Positions 1 to 12,685 of a stretch of DNA of 64,000 nt are shown piece after piece. The stretch covers positions 131,777 to 195,776 of the forward strand of contig VZQC01005718.1 in NCBI GenBank assembly GCA_009823505.1. The letters run 5' to 3'. This DNA is from Rhizomys pruinosus (lineage: Eukaryota > Chordata > Mammalia > Rodentia > Spalacidae). The translations under genes were made by a program, and so were the position numbers. How positions within the stretch are numbered: position 1 is the first letter of the stretch; each line of letters begins with the position of its first letter. The notes below the pieces were generated by a model that saw nothing but the letters and a program-made list of their open reading frames with translations, was not told the DNA's origin and did not search any database.

Positions 1-249
1 CTCAAAAGACGCAAAGGAAGTCTGAATACAACAAAACATCAATAAAAGCATTATTAAAAAAGAAGTAAATATAACTTTACCAATGAATTTTCATGGGAAA
101 AATTCCTTACCCTTTTTTATTTGGATATTAATATTATCATATTTAATACATTACATTAGAGTTTCCTCAATTCCATCTATTTATTTGCAAATTTCATTTT
201 TCTTTTTGAATATGCATGCATTTTATTTATTTTTCATGTTATTTTTTTT
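1..249. other. AT-rich sequence without recognised feature
   Basis: Low-complexity AT-rich sequence. The one open frame (83-283) is hydrophobic, T-rich and resembles no known protein. I see no gene. Confidence 0.4.
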
Positions 250-2421
250 AGAATTTTTGTGCATTTCACACAAAATATTTTAATCATCTTTAGAGTCCCC
301 TCATAACCTCCATTTGTACCCCCATAACTCCTCTAGGGATTTCATGCATTCTGTTATGTATGTTAAGGCATATTGAGTCACGTTTGTGTACTCAGAGGTC
401 CCTCAGTGCAAGGTTATCCAGTGGAATCTAGTCAGCCTACCTAGAGTCTCTCCTAAAAGACCAACACTACCTCATCACACAGCAGTAACAGGCTCCAATA
501 TTTCTTCAGCCGAGGACATCGTAGGGGGACCTACAGCCCATTTCCCAAGTTCTACGCTGGGGTTTTGCCTTACAGAGTTTGCATGGGTCTTGTGCAGGCT
601 GACACCACTACTGTAAGAACATATGAGAAACTTCCCAGAGGCCCAGAAGACTGTTTCCTTATGCATTATATCACCAACTTCTATCTTACATAGTTCTCCC
701 CTTGTTCTCTGACCTGAGATGGTGAGTTTAACATAGGAGTCACTGTCCAGAACACACTTATGCGAGTCTCCTATTCTCTATACTTTGGTCAGTTGTGGCC
801 TTCTAGGGGCATCGTACACTGTAGCATGAGGCGATTTCACTGGTGAGAGCTGAGAGATGCATTAGTATTCTCCACCCCTGTTTCCCTGTGTTCCATGAAC
901 CTAAGGTATAAAGAGGTTCCATGTAGATGTGTCACTTAGGGCTAGGCATCTTATAGACCCTTATTCTATGTGTATGACCAATTGTTGAACTCTATATTAG
1001 TATCCATTTGTTACAAAAAGAGGGCTCTTCCTCGAATGGCATACTTGTCTGTAAACATAAGGATCCATATTTAGCATACAGTAATAAATTACATTTTTCT
1101 TCTATGGGATAGGAGACAGAGCTAGCTAGGGTTTTCCTCTAGGATCTATGACCTCTCTAGCTATGTGTATTTGGCTGTCTTTAAAGTGCTATCCATGAGT
1201 CCCCCCCATTGAGAGGCATTTAAATACAATTAAATAGCTGTCAATTATCCCCAAGATAAGGCTGCTACTATTGCACCCTCTTAGTTTACTGTGCCTGTGG
1301 TTGTGGTTACTCATCTTGAAAGCTGGGGCTGGACCACAGGTTGATTTTCACCCTCAGCAACTTCCATAGTATCCTCCAGAACTATGAAAGCTGGTCTTCA
1401 GGAAGGAGGCTTCCAGGTCAGCTCCAGCTCAATTGCTCCAAGTCCCACATCCAAAGTGTGTCCTGCCAGCGATAGAGTCCTATCTTCAAATTCTGAGAGG
1501 TAAGCAAAGATTGTGGCAATAGCCTGTGTTATTTGGGGAGTTTCTTGGACTACCCTGACCAACTGAAGCAATGTGGAGGTTTTCTCCGTCTGCACTGTGT
1601 TATTATTTTAGTATAAAGGCCTTCAGCGATGCACATGGTACCTATGGTTTTTCACACACCTAAACACCTAACTTTATTCTCTCTCTCTCTCGTCTCTGTC
1701 TCTCGCTCGCTCTCTCTCTCCCTCTCTATCCCTCTCCCTCCCTCTCCTGTCTCGTTCCCCCCCTAAAGTATACCCATTTTCCCATGTCCTCTTGATAATA
1801 GCTGTATCTTATGCCCCTTTAAGTTCTTTCTTTCTTTTTATTCCCATCATTCCATGTAGATCCTTCCCTCTTCCCTTCCCAGTTGATGTCTCAGTTTTCC
1901 TCATTTGCCCCTTGGTAACACCTGTTTCCCACTATACCTCTCTCTCAGGATTGTTCCTTTCCTTTACTTTCATGGTTCTTGTACAACCAGTTTCTGGCTC
2001 CCATCATTACAACAGGCTATATCCTCACATATAAGGATTCGTTGTTAAGATCCATAAATGAGAGATGACCTATGTCACTTTTATTTCTGAGTCTTTATTA
2101 CTTATATCTGATTAGAATACCACGGTGTAAATGTACCACATTTTAATATCCATTCATCAGTTGAAGGTTATTTTCTTTTCTCAGTTATTGTGAAACAAGC
2201 AATAATAAATATGGATGAGTAAGTATCTCTGTAGTAGGATATTATGGCCTTTGAATATCTTCCAAGGATTGGTCTCACTGGGTCATATGGTAAACCAATT
2301 TTGAGTATTTTTTAAATTCTCCCTAGTGAGTTCCATAATGGAAGCACCAGTTTGAAATTCCACTATCTGTGAATGGGGATCCCCTTTTCCCCACATCTTC
2401 ACCAGCATTTGTTTCCAAGAA
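250..2421 (-). mobile_element. 5'-truncated L1, 3' end family A, minus strand
   Basis: Begins with a T-rich stretch (the A tail on the other strand) and the family-A 3' UTR, marked by TATTGAGTCA and GTGTACTCAGAGGTCCCTC, which recurs at 9.8, 19.1, 22.4, 39.8, 42.0 and 59.1 kb. A polypyrimidine block at 1676-1765 is typical of rodent L1 3' UTRs. Beyond about 2040 comes the antisense of the ORF2 C-terminus (CCACATTTTAATATCCATTC and following), ending near CCAGCATTTGTTTCC. Many stops interrupt the frame, so it is dead. Confidence 0.75.
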
Positions 2422-2518
2422 AATGGTAACAAGAAAGAAGCCTAATAATCTTAATATCTGAAAAAAATAGACTTCAAACTAAAACTAATAAGAAGAGATA
2501 ATGAATGATACTTTCGTT

Positions 2519-2684
2519 GCCGGGTGTGATGGCACTTGCCTTTAATCCTAGCACTTGGGAGGCAGAGGCAGGGGATCGTAATGTTGGGGGTAAAAGGCCA
2601 GCCTGGCCTACAGAGACAGTTCCAGGACACTGGGGCCTACAGGGAGACCCCGGTCTCAAAATGACAAAAAAAAAAAAAAAAAAA
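2519..2684 (+). mobile_element. B1 SINE
   Basis: 7SL-derived B1 beginning GCCGGGTGTGATGGCA, with AGCACTTGGGAGGCAGAGGC, GGCCAGCCTGG and an A tail of about 20. It is nested in the plus-strand L1. Somewhat diverged; no clear target duplication. Confidence 0.9.
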
Positions 2685-3343
2685 GAGAAGGAATATTGCA
2701 ACCAAGGGAAAAATCAACCAATAGGACATTATAATAAAATACATACATAATAAAATTCATACATGCATGAAATTATGGTATGCCCAACTTCATAAAAATA
2801 ATACTTATAGACATTAAGAAACAGATTAAACCAACTCTGGCATAGTAGGTGACTTCAGTACCCTACTTTCTCCAACAGATAGGACATCTAGACAAGAGAA
2901 AACAGTGAAACAAGAGAATTAAACAGTGAAATAAATCAAGTTGACCTGACAGATATCTACAGAATATTTTACTCAAGAACCAAAGAATGCATATTTTATT
3001 CTGCAGCCCATAGAAGTTTCACTAAAATAGACCACATGTTAGGACACAAACAAATCTCAACAAAGAAAACATGAAATAATCCCATGTATCCTATCTGATC
3101 GCAATGCAATAAAGCTTAAAGTCAACTGTAAAATAAGCTCTTGGAAATGCACAAACACAGAGAGATTAAACAATACACTACTAAATGATGTCTGAGTCAA
3201 AGAGGAAATCCAATAAGAAATAAAAATATTGCTGGAATAAAATGAAAATGCAACACAACCAATCATCTGGGACACTCTCAAAAAGCTCTCACTCTCAAGT
3301 GAGAAACTTATAGTGCTAAGAGCTTACATTGAAAATGAGAAAG

Positions 3344-3587
3344 GGGGCTGGAGAGATGGCTCAGCAATTAAGAGCACTGACCGCTCTTGCAGGGGACCCA
3401 GGTTTGATCCCCAGAACCCTATGGCCCGCCCCTTTTGTGGGTGGTTTAGAACCATCTTTAACTCTAGTTTAACTCTAGTTCCAGGGGAATCTGATGCCCT
3501 CTTCTGACCCCTTTGGCATTACATGCCACAGGTGCACCAACCTATATGCAGACAGTACACTCACACACACAAAAAATAATAAATATC
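3344..3587 (+). mobile_element. B2 SINE
   Basis: tRNA-derived B2 starting GGGGCTGGAGAGATGGCTCA with a B-box-like GGTTTGATCCCC and an AATAAA-type A-rich tail. It interrupts the L1. A short internal repeat (TTTAACTCTAG twice) lengthens the middle. Confidence 0.9.
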
Positions 3588-5340
3588 TACCAGGAAACAG
3601 CCAAGATCATCCTAAACGGGGAAAGGACAGAAGAAAGTCCCCTTAAGGTAGGAACTCAGCAAAGCTGCCCCCTGTCACGACTTCCTGTTCAATATAGTGC
3701 TTGAAACCCAGGTTAGGGCAATAAGGAAAGAAAAGGAATTAAAGGAAGTTTTAAGGGGAAAGAGGAAGTCAAGCTATCCCGTTTTGGGCTGATGATATGA
3801 TTGGCGTAATTAAGGGATGCCAGAACTCCACCAGAAAACTCCAAGAAAATGATAGAGGCTTCAGAAAAGTGGGCAGGATACCAAAATTAAATCTAGAAAA
3901 ATCATAAGCCTTTCTTACAAACCAACAACAAGCAACAGAGAAGGAAATCAAGGAGACCGTCCCATCACAATAGCCGCAAAAAAATAAAAGACCTAGGAAC
4001 AACCTAACCAAAGACAAACCAAGTAATCTCTACAAAACAAAAATTTTAAACCCCTAAGAAAGAAAATTGAGGAAGACATCAGAAGATGGACAAACCTCCC
4101 ATGCTCAATGGTTGGGAAAATAAATATAGTAAAAAATGTCCATTCCACCCAAAACTCTGGTACAGATTTAATGCAACCCCAATCAAAATTCCAGAAGCTT
4201 CTTCACAGGCTTGGAAAAAAATCCTCACTTTCATATGGAAAAACAAAAAAAAAAAAATAAGAAACCCTGAATAGCCAAAGCGACCTTGAGTGAAAAGAAA
4301 TATAGGGGGACTGCTCTACCAGACATCAACGATATAACAGTGCTATAGTCATAAAAAAAAAAAAAAAAAAAACAAAAAACAAACCAGTGGACCAATGGAA
4401 TAAACTGAAGATCCAAACCGAGCACATACAATTTCAGGTTCATTCAGCCACCTCATATTTGAAAGGGGGGCCAAGAAGAACGAATGAAGGAAAGACAGCA
4501 GCTTCAGTAAGTGGTGTTGGCAAAACGGAGTGGATCACCACCTGTAGAAGAATTAAATTAAACCCCTACCTCTCGCCTGTACAAAAGTCAATCCAGATGG
4601 ATCAAAGACATCAACGGGAAATCCCAAAACTCTGGAGGTGACAGAAAAGAAATCTTGGCAGCAGATGACAAGACATGATAGAGCATAGGAAAAGACTTTC
4701 CTAAAAATCAGACAGCAGCTGCAACAAAGAGAAATAGATCGACAATGTGAAAATGGGACTCATTAAACTCAAAAGCTTGTAATCAAAGAAACAATACAAG
4801 GAAAAGTGAAGAGAAAACCCACAGAGTGGGAGGAAACCTTGCACGTGCAGACTACATCGGACAAAAGCATTAAATTTCCAGGAGTTATACAACGCACTCA
4901 AAAAACAAAGAAGTGAAAAACAAATGAATCACTCAAAAGATGGAGCAAAGAACTGATAGAGACTTCACAGAGGAGATTTAGAGATGGCTGAGAAACATCC
5001 TTAAAAACTTTCCAACATCACTAAATATAGGAAAGTCCAAAATTAAACCACTTTAAGATATCATCGCGCTCTGATAAGACTGGCCAGGATCCAAGAAACA
5101 AATGATGTCAAGGTGCGTAGAGAGGTAGGGTGAAGTTGTAAACACTGCATCCATGCGGTTGGACGTAAACTTTTACACCATATTGGAAAGCATGGTGGAG
5201 AAACCCTTAGAAAACTCAAAATAAGTCTACCATGACACATCCTCATAAACCACGCCTGGGCAATAACCCACAAGACTATCTTACGCAGAAATACAATACA
5301 CATATTTATATATTATTTATTGCAGCTCTGTTCACAAGGG

Positions 5341-5738
5341 CACCATGAAAGGAAACTGCCAGAATTGACCAGAGTCCAAGACATCAGCTCCAGAGAAAGT
5401 AGACTGTTTTCCCTCCCATCCACCTGTGCCCCTTTTCTAAGCCTAGGGAACAATCTGCAGAAGAGGGGGCATGATAGAATGTAAGGGCTGCAATTGGGGT
5501 GAATAGCGAAACTACAGCAATATAGTCTGGACACTCATCTGATCAACTTGATTGAGCATACAAGCCCCCACAGCTGGATGGTGGGTCCTAAGGGCTGTGT
5601 GGGTTTGGGCACAACTGCTTGCAAATTGGTTTTACATAAAGGATGCTTGTACTCATAAATTATTACTTATTGTTAAAAAATGAAAAAAATAATTAATTAA
5701 AAAAGAAAAGGATAATAATAATAATATATAAATCAGAA
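5341..5738 (+). mobile_element. Family-B L1-type 3' segment
   Basis: Shares GGAAACTGCCAGAATTGACC, CCACCTGTGCCCCTTTTCTA and GAACAATCTGCAGAAGAGGG with copies at 18.2, 30.3, 37.1 and 50.6 kb. Here it follows L1 ORF2 directly without the ORF2 C-terminus, so it is either the native 3' UTR after a deletion or a separate insertion. It stops where a B1-type SINE starts. Confidence 0.6.
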
Positions 5739-5741
5739 AGA

Positions 5742-5885
5742 TGCTAGGCTTGGAGACCCACACCTACAATGCTAGCACTCAGAAGACAGAGGCAAGAGGA
5801 TCTCTGAGAGATGGAGTCAAGCCTAGTCTACATAACAAGTTCCAGGCCAGCGGGAGCTACAGGGAAGCCCTGTCTTAAATAAAAA
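5742..5885 (+). mobile_element. Diverged B1-type SINE
   Basis: CTAGGCTTGGAGACCCACACC through GCTACAGGGAAGCCCTGTCTTAAA with an A-rich tail (AAATAAACAAACAAAC). It follows the B1 plan with many substitutions. Confidence 0.65.
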
Positions 5886-5926
5886 TAAACAAACAAACAA
5901 AGAAATAAATGAAATAGGAAAGACAT

Positions 5927-6060
5927 ATGCCATGGTGGCTCAGGCATTTAACCTGGCACTCAGTGGGGGCAAAGATGGGTATTCTTTGTGAGGATGAGGA
6001 ACATTACATGTTCCAGGCCAGCTAGGGCTACATGGAAACCTTGATTTAAAAAAATTCTGA
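5927..6060 (+). mobile_element. Diverged B1-type SINE
   Basis: CCATGGTGGCTCAGGCATTTAA to GGCTACATGGAAACCTTGATTTAAAA. Older than the typical B1 copies in this window. Confidence 0.6.
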
Positions 6061-6110
6061 AAGAACACAAATAAATGACTTAATGATACAACTCAAGAAT
6101 CTGGAGAAAT

Positions 6111-6319
6111 GGGATGGAGAGATTATTCAGTGGTTAGAACACTGGCTGCTCCTACAGAGGACCCAGGTTTAGTTCCCAGCATCCTCATGGTGGCTAACTA
6201 CTGTCTGTAACTTCAGTTCCTGGAGATCCAATGCTTTCTTCTGTACTCTGTGGGAATTGCATGACATGGATGCACTTGCAGGCAAAACACAGACAAAATA
6301 AACAAATAATTTTTAAACC
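6111..6319 (+). mobile_element. Old B2 SINE
   Basis: GGGATGGAGAGATTATTCAG, GAGGACCCAGGTTTAGTTCC and the tail CAAAATAAACAAATAATTTTT identify a diverged B2. Confidence 0.8.
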
Positions 6320-6321
6320 AT

Positions 6322-6490
6322 CTGGAAAAGCAAGAACAAACCAAACACAAACACCACTGATGATGAGAAATAATAAAAATCTGAGCAGAAATCAGTGACA
6401 TAGAAAAATAAAGAAACCAATACAAAGAATCATTGAATATGAGCTGGATCTTTAAAAGATAAGCACAATCAATATAACCTTAGCCCAACT
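6322..6490 (+). mobile_element. L1 ORF2 fragment
   Basis: Codes on the plus strand for a short piece of the ORF2 linker before RT (ATAAAAATCTGAGCAGAAAT, GAGCTGGATCTTTAAAAGAT). Out of frame; no longer than about 170 bases. Confidence 0.6.
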
Positions 6491-6555
6491 AATTTAATTT
6501 TTTAATTCTTTCAGAATTTTTTTCAAGCTTTTTCATTTTTTACAGATTCCATGCA

Positions 6556-6556
<1 letters not shown>

Positions 6557-6602
<46 letters not shown>
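6557..6602. repeat. (CT)n microsatellite
   Basis: Uninterrupted run of CT dinucleotides, about 22 units, followed by further pyrimidine-rich sequence. Confidence 0.95.
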
Positions 6603-6604
<2 letters not shown>

Positions 6605-6609
6605 CTCCT

Positions 6610-7080
6610 CTCTCTTTCTTTCTCAAGGTCAATCAAGTCAAATCTCTGTCCCCTAATCCCTCTCCGTGTGGACACAGCTATAGGAGCCTAGGTAACCTAC
6701 CCAGAGTCACACCCTCAAAAACGATTGACTCCCCACCCCCTCAAAGCTATAAGTCCAATAGTGCTTCAGCAAGGGTTAGAATTTCTTTTTTACTTAATTC
6801 TTTGTTGAATTTTTGTGATTTTCGTAACAGTATAATTTTAGGGCACCTGCTCTTACTGTCCCCCACCCGATTTAATGCACTCTGTTGTATACAACACAGC
6901 CTATAGCATCTGATTTGTGTTCCCACATTATGCCTCAGCATGGCTCCATCTACTGAAGCCTGACCAATGTACCAAGAGTCCAACCCCTGTAAAAGACCTG
7001 TTTTTCCCATCCCAGCAGCCAACAGTTGCCAAAGTTCCTTAAGTTAGGTTGGGATTTCTTACCCACTTCCTTTTGGGGGA
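6610..7080 (-). mobile_element. Probable L1 3' UTR remnant
   Basis: Segments such as AGTCCAACCCCTGTAAAAGA and CCCATCCCAGCAGCCAACAG resemble rodent L1 3' UTR sequence read in antisense. No coding potential beyond chance frames. Assignment is from partial recognition only. Confidence 0.4.
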
Positions 7081-7099
7081 ATATCATACATGTACATAA

Positions 7100-8205
7100 G
7101 GTGTTTTGACTGAATCTATTTATGGTCAATAAATCTCCAAAATGTACCAAAACAAAAAATGGAGAAAAGAAAGTCTCTTCAATAAAATATGTTGAAAGAA
7201 CTGTTTGATCCAGAGTTAGAAAGGCTAAATTTGGTTCAGAATGTGTGCATGTATATTCAGCTGAAGTTAAAATGAAGACTTAAGTGTAAAACAGGAAACT
7301 GTAAAACTGATAGAAGAAAATATAGGGAGAAATATCCATAAGGTGTACTGAGACTGGGCAATAGTGTTTCTGCATATGAACCCCAAACCACAGGGGCTGA
7401 GAAAAATCTTTGGGACTATATCAAACTGAAAATATTTTCCCAATAAGTAAAACAATTAACAAAATAAAAGATAACCTATAGATTATGAGAAAATATTTGC
7501 AAGTCATATATCAGATAAGGGGTTAATGTAAAAAATATACAGAATATTCAGAAAATGGCATACTATATGGCCTGATTTTAAAAGTGGCTAGTAACTGAAC
7601 AGGATTTATTAGTGAGGGCTCAAAAGAATAACTAGATAGGCTGACTAGACTCCAGTGGATGAACTTCCACTGTGGGACATATGAGAACACAAATGTGACT
7701 CAATAGTCCTTAAAATATATGAGAGAATGTATTAAATCTGGTGGGGGCATATCCGGAGGGTACAGATGGGGGAGAGGGTCTAAAGAGAATTAAGATGTCT
7801 TGTATGAAATCATCAAAGATTCACAGTCAAAATGTCAATCCCCTAACCATGTTTTAGAATTATCCTATAGTTTATTCTCAGATGTCATAATTTTAGTTTG
7901 TGTGTGATGTCCATATATGCATGTTTGGAAGCAATACAAATTGAAAAAGAACATCAACACCCAAAAGACTGGGTCAAAGAACTGACTGAAACAGCAAAAT
8001 TCTGCCCAAAACAGTAAATTTCTGCATCAAAAAACTTAAACAAAAGGACTGAGAAAGAGATGCAAGACATGGTACGGCAGAATGTATGAGCTCTGGGGGG
8101 TCAGAGGCATGAGTGGGGAATGGATCTAAACTTGCTAAATTTGATTACGAAGTGTTGTGTGAAATGAGCAAAATTTCAATAAAAAATTAAGAAAAAAGTT
8201 TGATC
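7100..8205 (+). mobile_element. Decayed L1 ORF2 and 3' ends, plus strand
   Basis: 7200-7560 matches a post-RT portion of ORF2 (GAAAATATTTGCAAGTCATA, CAGATAAGGGGTTAATGT). 7560-7815 is a family-A 3' UTR in sense orientation (ATAGGCTGACTAGACTCCAG, GTGACTCAATAGTCC). 7930-8200 looks like a second L1 3' end (AGAAAGAGATGCAAGACATG, GCAGAATGTATGAGCTCTGG). All are pseudogenic. Confidence 0.55.
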
Positions 8206-8444
8206 TTCACTTTATTATTTATACCAAAATACAAATAAAAACCACAAAAATTTCAATAAAAAAGTGTACAGTGGAAAAAAGGACAGCAATTGCTGTTCTA
8301 AAGAATGCCTCAGTATAATTAGAGAACATCTAGTCACTGGTGAACCAAGGATTTGATTCATATGATCTAGAGCCGATGGGGAAACGTGGATAGCTAACTA
8401 CAGCAAAACCCACTTTTTCAGCTCGCTCTAGCAGAAACTTATTC

Positions 8445-8666
8445 TTTTTTATTTTTTTTTATTTTTTATGTGTATGAATGTACTGTCTGCATGTAGGTTT
8501 GTGTACCCGTGTTGTGCAATGCCACGGAGGTCAGAAGAGGGTGTCAGATTCCCGTGGAACTGGAGTTAAAGAGGGTTCTCAGCTGCTATGTGGATGCTGG
8601 GGAATGAACCCAGGTCCTCTGCAAGAGCAGTCAGCGCTCCCAACTGCTAGGCCATCTCTCCAGCCC
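8445..8666 (-). mobile_element. B2 SINE with target duplication
   Basis: Antisense B2 ending GCCATCTCTCCAGCCC. Flanked by AGAAACTTATTC (8433-8444) and AGAAATTTATTC (8667-8678), an imperfect 12-base target duplication. Confidence 0.9.
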
Positions 8667-8678
8667 AGAAATTTATTC

Positions 8679-9089
8679 TTAAGTGCAGAAAGCAAGTTTT
8701 AGCAACCCTGCCAATTTTTCCCAGTAGTGTCTGGCCTGGCTTGCTCCACCTTGGTTACAAAAAGTATTGTAGCTAATCAGCTACAGCCTTGATGCTCTCA
8801 GCTCCTGTCTCAAAACAATGTCAAAGACATGGCACAACTATAAAGCTGTGCATTTGCTTTGTGTTGTTAACATATAAAAACATCCCCCTCCTCCCTTTGA
8901 ACTCGACAGTGTGTGATTGGACTTGACAGTGATTGCCAGAGTGCTGTCAAATTGGCCTTTTTAATTTTAAATTGTGTCTGTTTTTTTCTGTGTTCTGGGC
9001 TCTGCAACACTGGAAACAGAATTTCTCCAGTCAAAATTAATTTGAGAACTGAGAATATGTGTCTGAGAGATGACCTGCCAAAACTGACA
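8679..9089. other. Unannotated intergenic stretch
   Basis: Two overlapping open frames (8867-9115 minus, 8913-9098 plus) have no recognisable protein features. I see no gene or young repeat here. Confidence 0.3.
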
Positions 9090-9768
9090 CATCTATAATG
9101 GAACTTCAACACCATGCCTCATGGGACACAGTAGAACAGGCTAGAGAGAATATTAATGCATCACCCAACACTCACCAGTGAAGCTTCCTCATGCAGCAGA
9201 AGGCAACACTGGCCAAAGCACAGAGAATAAGAGACTACAGAGAGTGTGTCCTTGGAAAAGACTCATATTAAATCACCCACTCATGGATCAGGGACATTTT
9301 GGAAGAAGGGGCAGAGAGGTTATAAGAGCCGGGGCTAGTACATGCTCATAAGTAAACCATCTTCCAGGCCTCTGGGAATGATCTTATATGAAGTTACAGA
9401 AATAATGACAGCATGTACAATGCCCATGCTGACTCAATAAGACAAAAACCCAGCACAGAACTGGAAAAGGGGCAGGAGGCCTCAACCCTAGGTGAGAAGC
9501 TTTGGGCAGCTGATAACTCCTGAGTAAGGGAGAGTTGATCTTCTTTAAGGGAGATACTCTAGATAGGCTGAATAGATGCCAGTGGATAAACTCACGCTGA
9601 GGGATATCTGGGTACACAAACTTGACTCAACAGGCCTAACACACATAACAGAAAGCATGAAATCCAGTGGAGAGTTATAGGGGACCACAGATGGAGCAGG
9701 AGGACTAAATATGATTAAGATGTATTATAAGAAATGGACAAAAATTAATTGAAGAAAAATAATATTGG
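9090..9768 (+). mobile_element. Family-A L1 3' end, plus strand
   Basis: The sense version of the family-A 3' UTR: GGTTATAAGAGCCGGGG, CAATAAGACAAAAACCCAGC, CACAAACTTGACTCAACAGG and the tail near GACAAAAATTAATTGAAG. It lies about 55 bases from an oppositely oriented copy starting at 9822. Confidence 0.7.
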
Positions 9769-10727
9769 AAGCCAGAGGAAAGTTTAGTCAAGGTATAGTA
9801 TGGCAAAGACCTAGTAGGTTTTTAAAAACATATTTTCATTGAATTTGGGGAATTTCATGTAATACATCTTAATGGTATTTAGCCCCCACCCCATCCCTAT
9901 TTGCACCCCTCCCATATCCCACCCCAGGACTTCATGAACTTTACCATATATAGTAAGGTCTATTGAGTCAAGTTTGTGTACCCAGATGTCCCTCGGCGTG
10001 AGTTGATCCACTGGGGTATGTCCAGCATCACTTATTCTCTGTTTGTGACCAGTTGTGTAACTCTGTAGGAGTCCCTGTCTGTTGCAAACAAAGCTTCTTT
10101 GATGAGCAGTGATTGATACACTTGTCTGTAAATATAAACGTCCATATTTGGGATATAGTGAGAAATTATATTTGTCTAGGGCTGTGACAGAATTATGGTT
10201 TTCTCTAAAATCTATGACTTTTCCAGCTATGTTTATTTGGCCATGTTTCCAGTGCCAGACAGGAGTTCCTTCCCATTGAGCAAGTTTCCAATGGGTCACT
10301 GTTGATTATCCCCAAGATCAAAATTTTGAAAACTGCACCAATATAGGTTTCTTTGCTGGTCATTACTGTGGTTATTACACTTTAAAGCTGGGATTGGATC
10401 ATTGATTGACTTTATCCCTTATCAGCTTGCATAGTATCCTCCAAAACTATGAGTGGTAGTCTTTAGGGAGGAGCTTCCAGGTCAGTCCCAGCTCCATTGC
10501 TCCAAGTCCTGCGTCCACAGTATGCCCTGTCTTCATCAAAATCATCCCACCTTCCAGTGCTGGGAGATAATCAAGGGCTGTGTGAATAGCCCTTTAACTT
10601 TGGGAGTCTCTTAGACTACCCTGACCATTAACTTGAGGGGAGATTTCTCCTGTCTGGCACTGTTTCTTGTTATACAGCCTTCATTTATACATGTGTGCTC
10701 ATGTACAGATATGCTATGTATATTTTT

Positions 10728-10873
10728 TTGGTCTTTTTAAGACAGGGTCTCCCTGTAGTCCCTGCTGTCCTAGAACTCACTCTGTAGACCAGGTTAGTCT
10801 TGAACTCACAGAGATCCGCCTGCCTCTGCCTTCCAAGTGCTGAGATTAAAAGCGTGTGCCACCACGCCAGGCG
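10728..10873 (-). mobile_element. B1 SINE with 22-bp target duplication
   Basis: Antisense B1 (GGTCTTTTTAAGACAGGGTC to CCACGCCAGGC) between perfect copies of CAGATATGCTATGTATATTT (plus TT) at 10706-10727 and 10874-10895. The exact duplication suggests a fairly young insertion into the L1 3' UTR. Confidence 0.92.
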
Positions 10874-10952
10874 CAGATATGCTATGTATATTTTTCAGTA
10901 GACTATTCAAATAATACAGTTCCTTCTGGGTTTTCACACCATCTAAAGCATT

Positions 10953-11000
<48 letters not shown>
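10953..11000. repeat. (CT)n microsatellite
   Basis: About 24 CT units inside the L1 3' UTR polypyrimidine region. Confidence 0.95.
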
Positions 11001-11004
<4 letters not shown>

Positions 11005-11644
11005 TCTCACCCCCTCCCTAGTTAAAGTACCCACATATTCCCCATTTTACTTTTTATAGTACCTGTCTCCAGTGGTCCCCCTCTCTGGGGGTCCTTCTTC
11101 CTCCTTACCCCCATGGTTCCCTGTATAACCCACCTGCTTCCCCTCCCAGTTAAACACCACAATTGTACCCATTTCATGTTCAGTAATATCTATTCTCTAC
11201 TATCCCTCTCTCTCTCTCAGGCTTCTTCATTCCTTTTTACCTCCATGGATTGTTTCTGTTTTCCTTGATCCTGGATATATATTCACATATAAGGATTTTT
11301 GTGCTAGGATCCACATGTGAAAGAGAACATATGTAATTTGTCTTCCTGGATCTATGTTACTTCATGTAGTATGAAAGTTTGTAATTCCATCCATTTACCT
11401 CCAAATTTCATGTTGTCATCTTTCTTTACCATTAAATAGAACTCCATTGTGTAAATGTACCACATTTTCATTATCCACTCATCAGTTGAGAGACACTTGG
11501 GTTGCTTCCATTTCTTAACTATTGTGAAAAGAGCAGCAACAAATATGGCTGTACAAGTCTTTCTGCAATAAGGTGGGTCCTTTGGGTATATGCCAAGGAG
11601 TGGTTTAACTGAGTAGGTTCATTTTTACTTTTTTAAGAGTTCTA

Positions 11645-11797
11645 GCCAGGTGTGGTGGTGTACACCTTTAATTCCAGTCCTCGGGAGGAAGAAGCAGGTG
11701 GATCTCTGTGAGTTCAAGGACAGCCTGGTCTACAGAGTGAGCTCCAGGTCAGCTGGGACTAAAGGGAGACCCTGTCTCAAAAAGACCAAAAAAAAAG
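11645..11797 (+). mobile_element. B1 SINE nested in L1 ORF2
   Basis: GCCAGGTGTGGTGGTGTACA to CCCTGTCTCAAAAAGACC plus an A tail. The L1 ORF2 antisense continues on both sides. Confidence 0.9.
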
Positions 11798-12685
11798 GAG
11801 TTTTCCATACCCCTTTCCACACTGGTTGCAAGAGTCTGCATTCCCACCAGCAGTGAGTGAGGGCTCCCACACGTTGTCACTAGCATTTGGTATCATTTGT
11901 TTTCTTGAATTTACTCGTCTGACTGAGGTATGATGAAATCTCAAAGTGATTGTGATTTTCAGTTTCCTAATTGCTAAGGATCTCGAACACTTTTAAGGTG
12001 TTTCTTGCTCATTTTTTTTTCTTTTTTGACAATTCTCTGCTCAGATCCATAGGCCATCTTTTAATTGGGTCATTTGTCTTCTTGATTCCTTGTTTTTTGA
12101 GTTCTTTGTATATTATGGATATTAGTCCTCTGTCAGATCTGTGTAGCTGGTAAAGATTTTCTTCTACTCTGAGTTTCTTCTTTACTTCCTTGGTTGGCTT
12201 TTTAGTTTTGTTTTGTTTTCTGCTGTACAAAAGCAAGTTAAATGAGATCTCACTTGGCAATTGTTTATCTGAACACCTGAGCAACTGATGACCAATTTAG
12301 AAAGTCCTTTGTTGCACCTACATCTCGTAGGGCACTGCCTATGTTTTGTCTAACACTTTCAGGTTTCACATTGAGGTCTTTGATCCATTTACTATTGACT
12401 TTTGTGCAGAGTGAAAGATGAGGGTATAATTTCTCTCTTCTCTTGGTGGAGATCCAAGATTGTCAGCACCATTTGTTGAAAATGATGCCTTTCTTCCAAT
12501 GTGTGTTCTTGGCATCTTTCTCAAATATCAAGTGGCTGAATTTGCATGCAGTCATATTTGCATCTTGTATTATGTTCCATGAATCTATGTGTCTGTTTTT
12601 GTCCCAGTGCCATACTGCTTTTATGACTATTGCTCAGTAATATACTTTGAGATCTGTTTTGGTAATTCCCTCAATATTGCTCTTC

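Larger units (their letters stand above)
2422..5340 (+). mobile_element. Decayed L1 ORF2 segments, plus strand, with nested SINEs
   Basis: Plus-strand ORF2 sequence resumes on both sides of a B1 and a B2 insertion. Recognisable parts are the endonuclease-RT linker (AGTAGGTGACTTCAGTACCC near 2844), the RT segment around 3590-4020 whose catalytic FADD motif reads as TGGGCTGATGATATGATT near 3784, and the region after RT to about 5320. About 1 kb between endonuclease and RT is missing around the B2. Frames are shifted repeatedly. The ORF2 C-terminus is absent: at about 5340 the sequence switches to a family-B 3' segment. Confidence 0.7.

Noticed and set aside
9811..10299. 162-codon minus-strand frame, the third longest non-viral frame
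   Set aside because: It lies wholly in a family-A L1 3' UTR that recurs many times, and no protein domain is visible.
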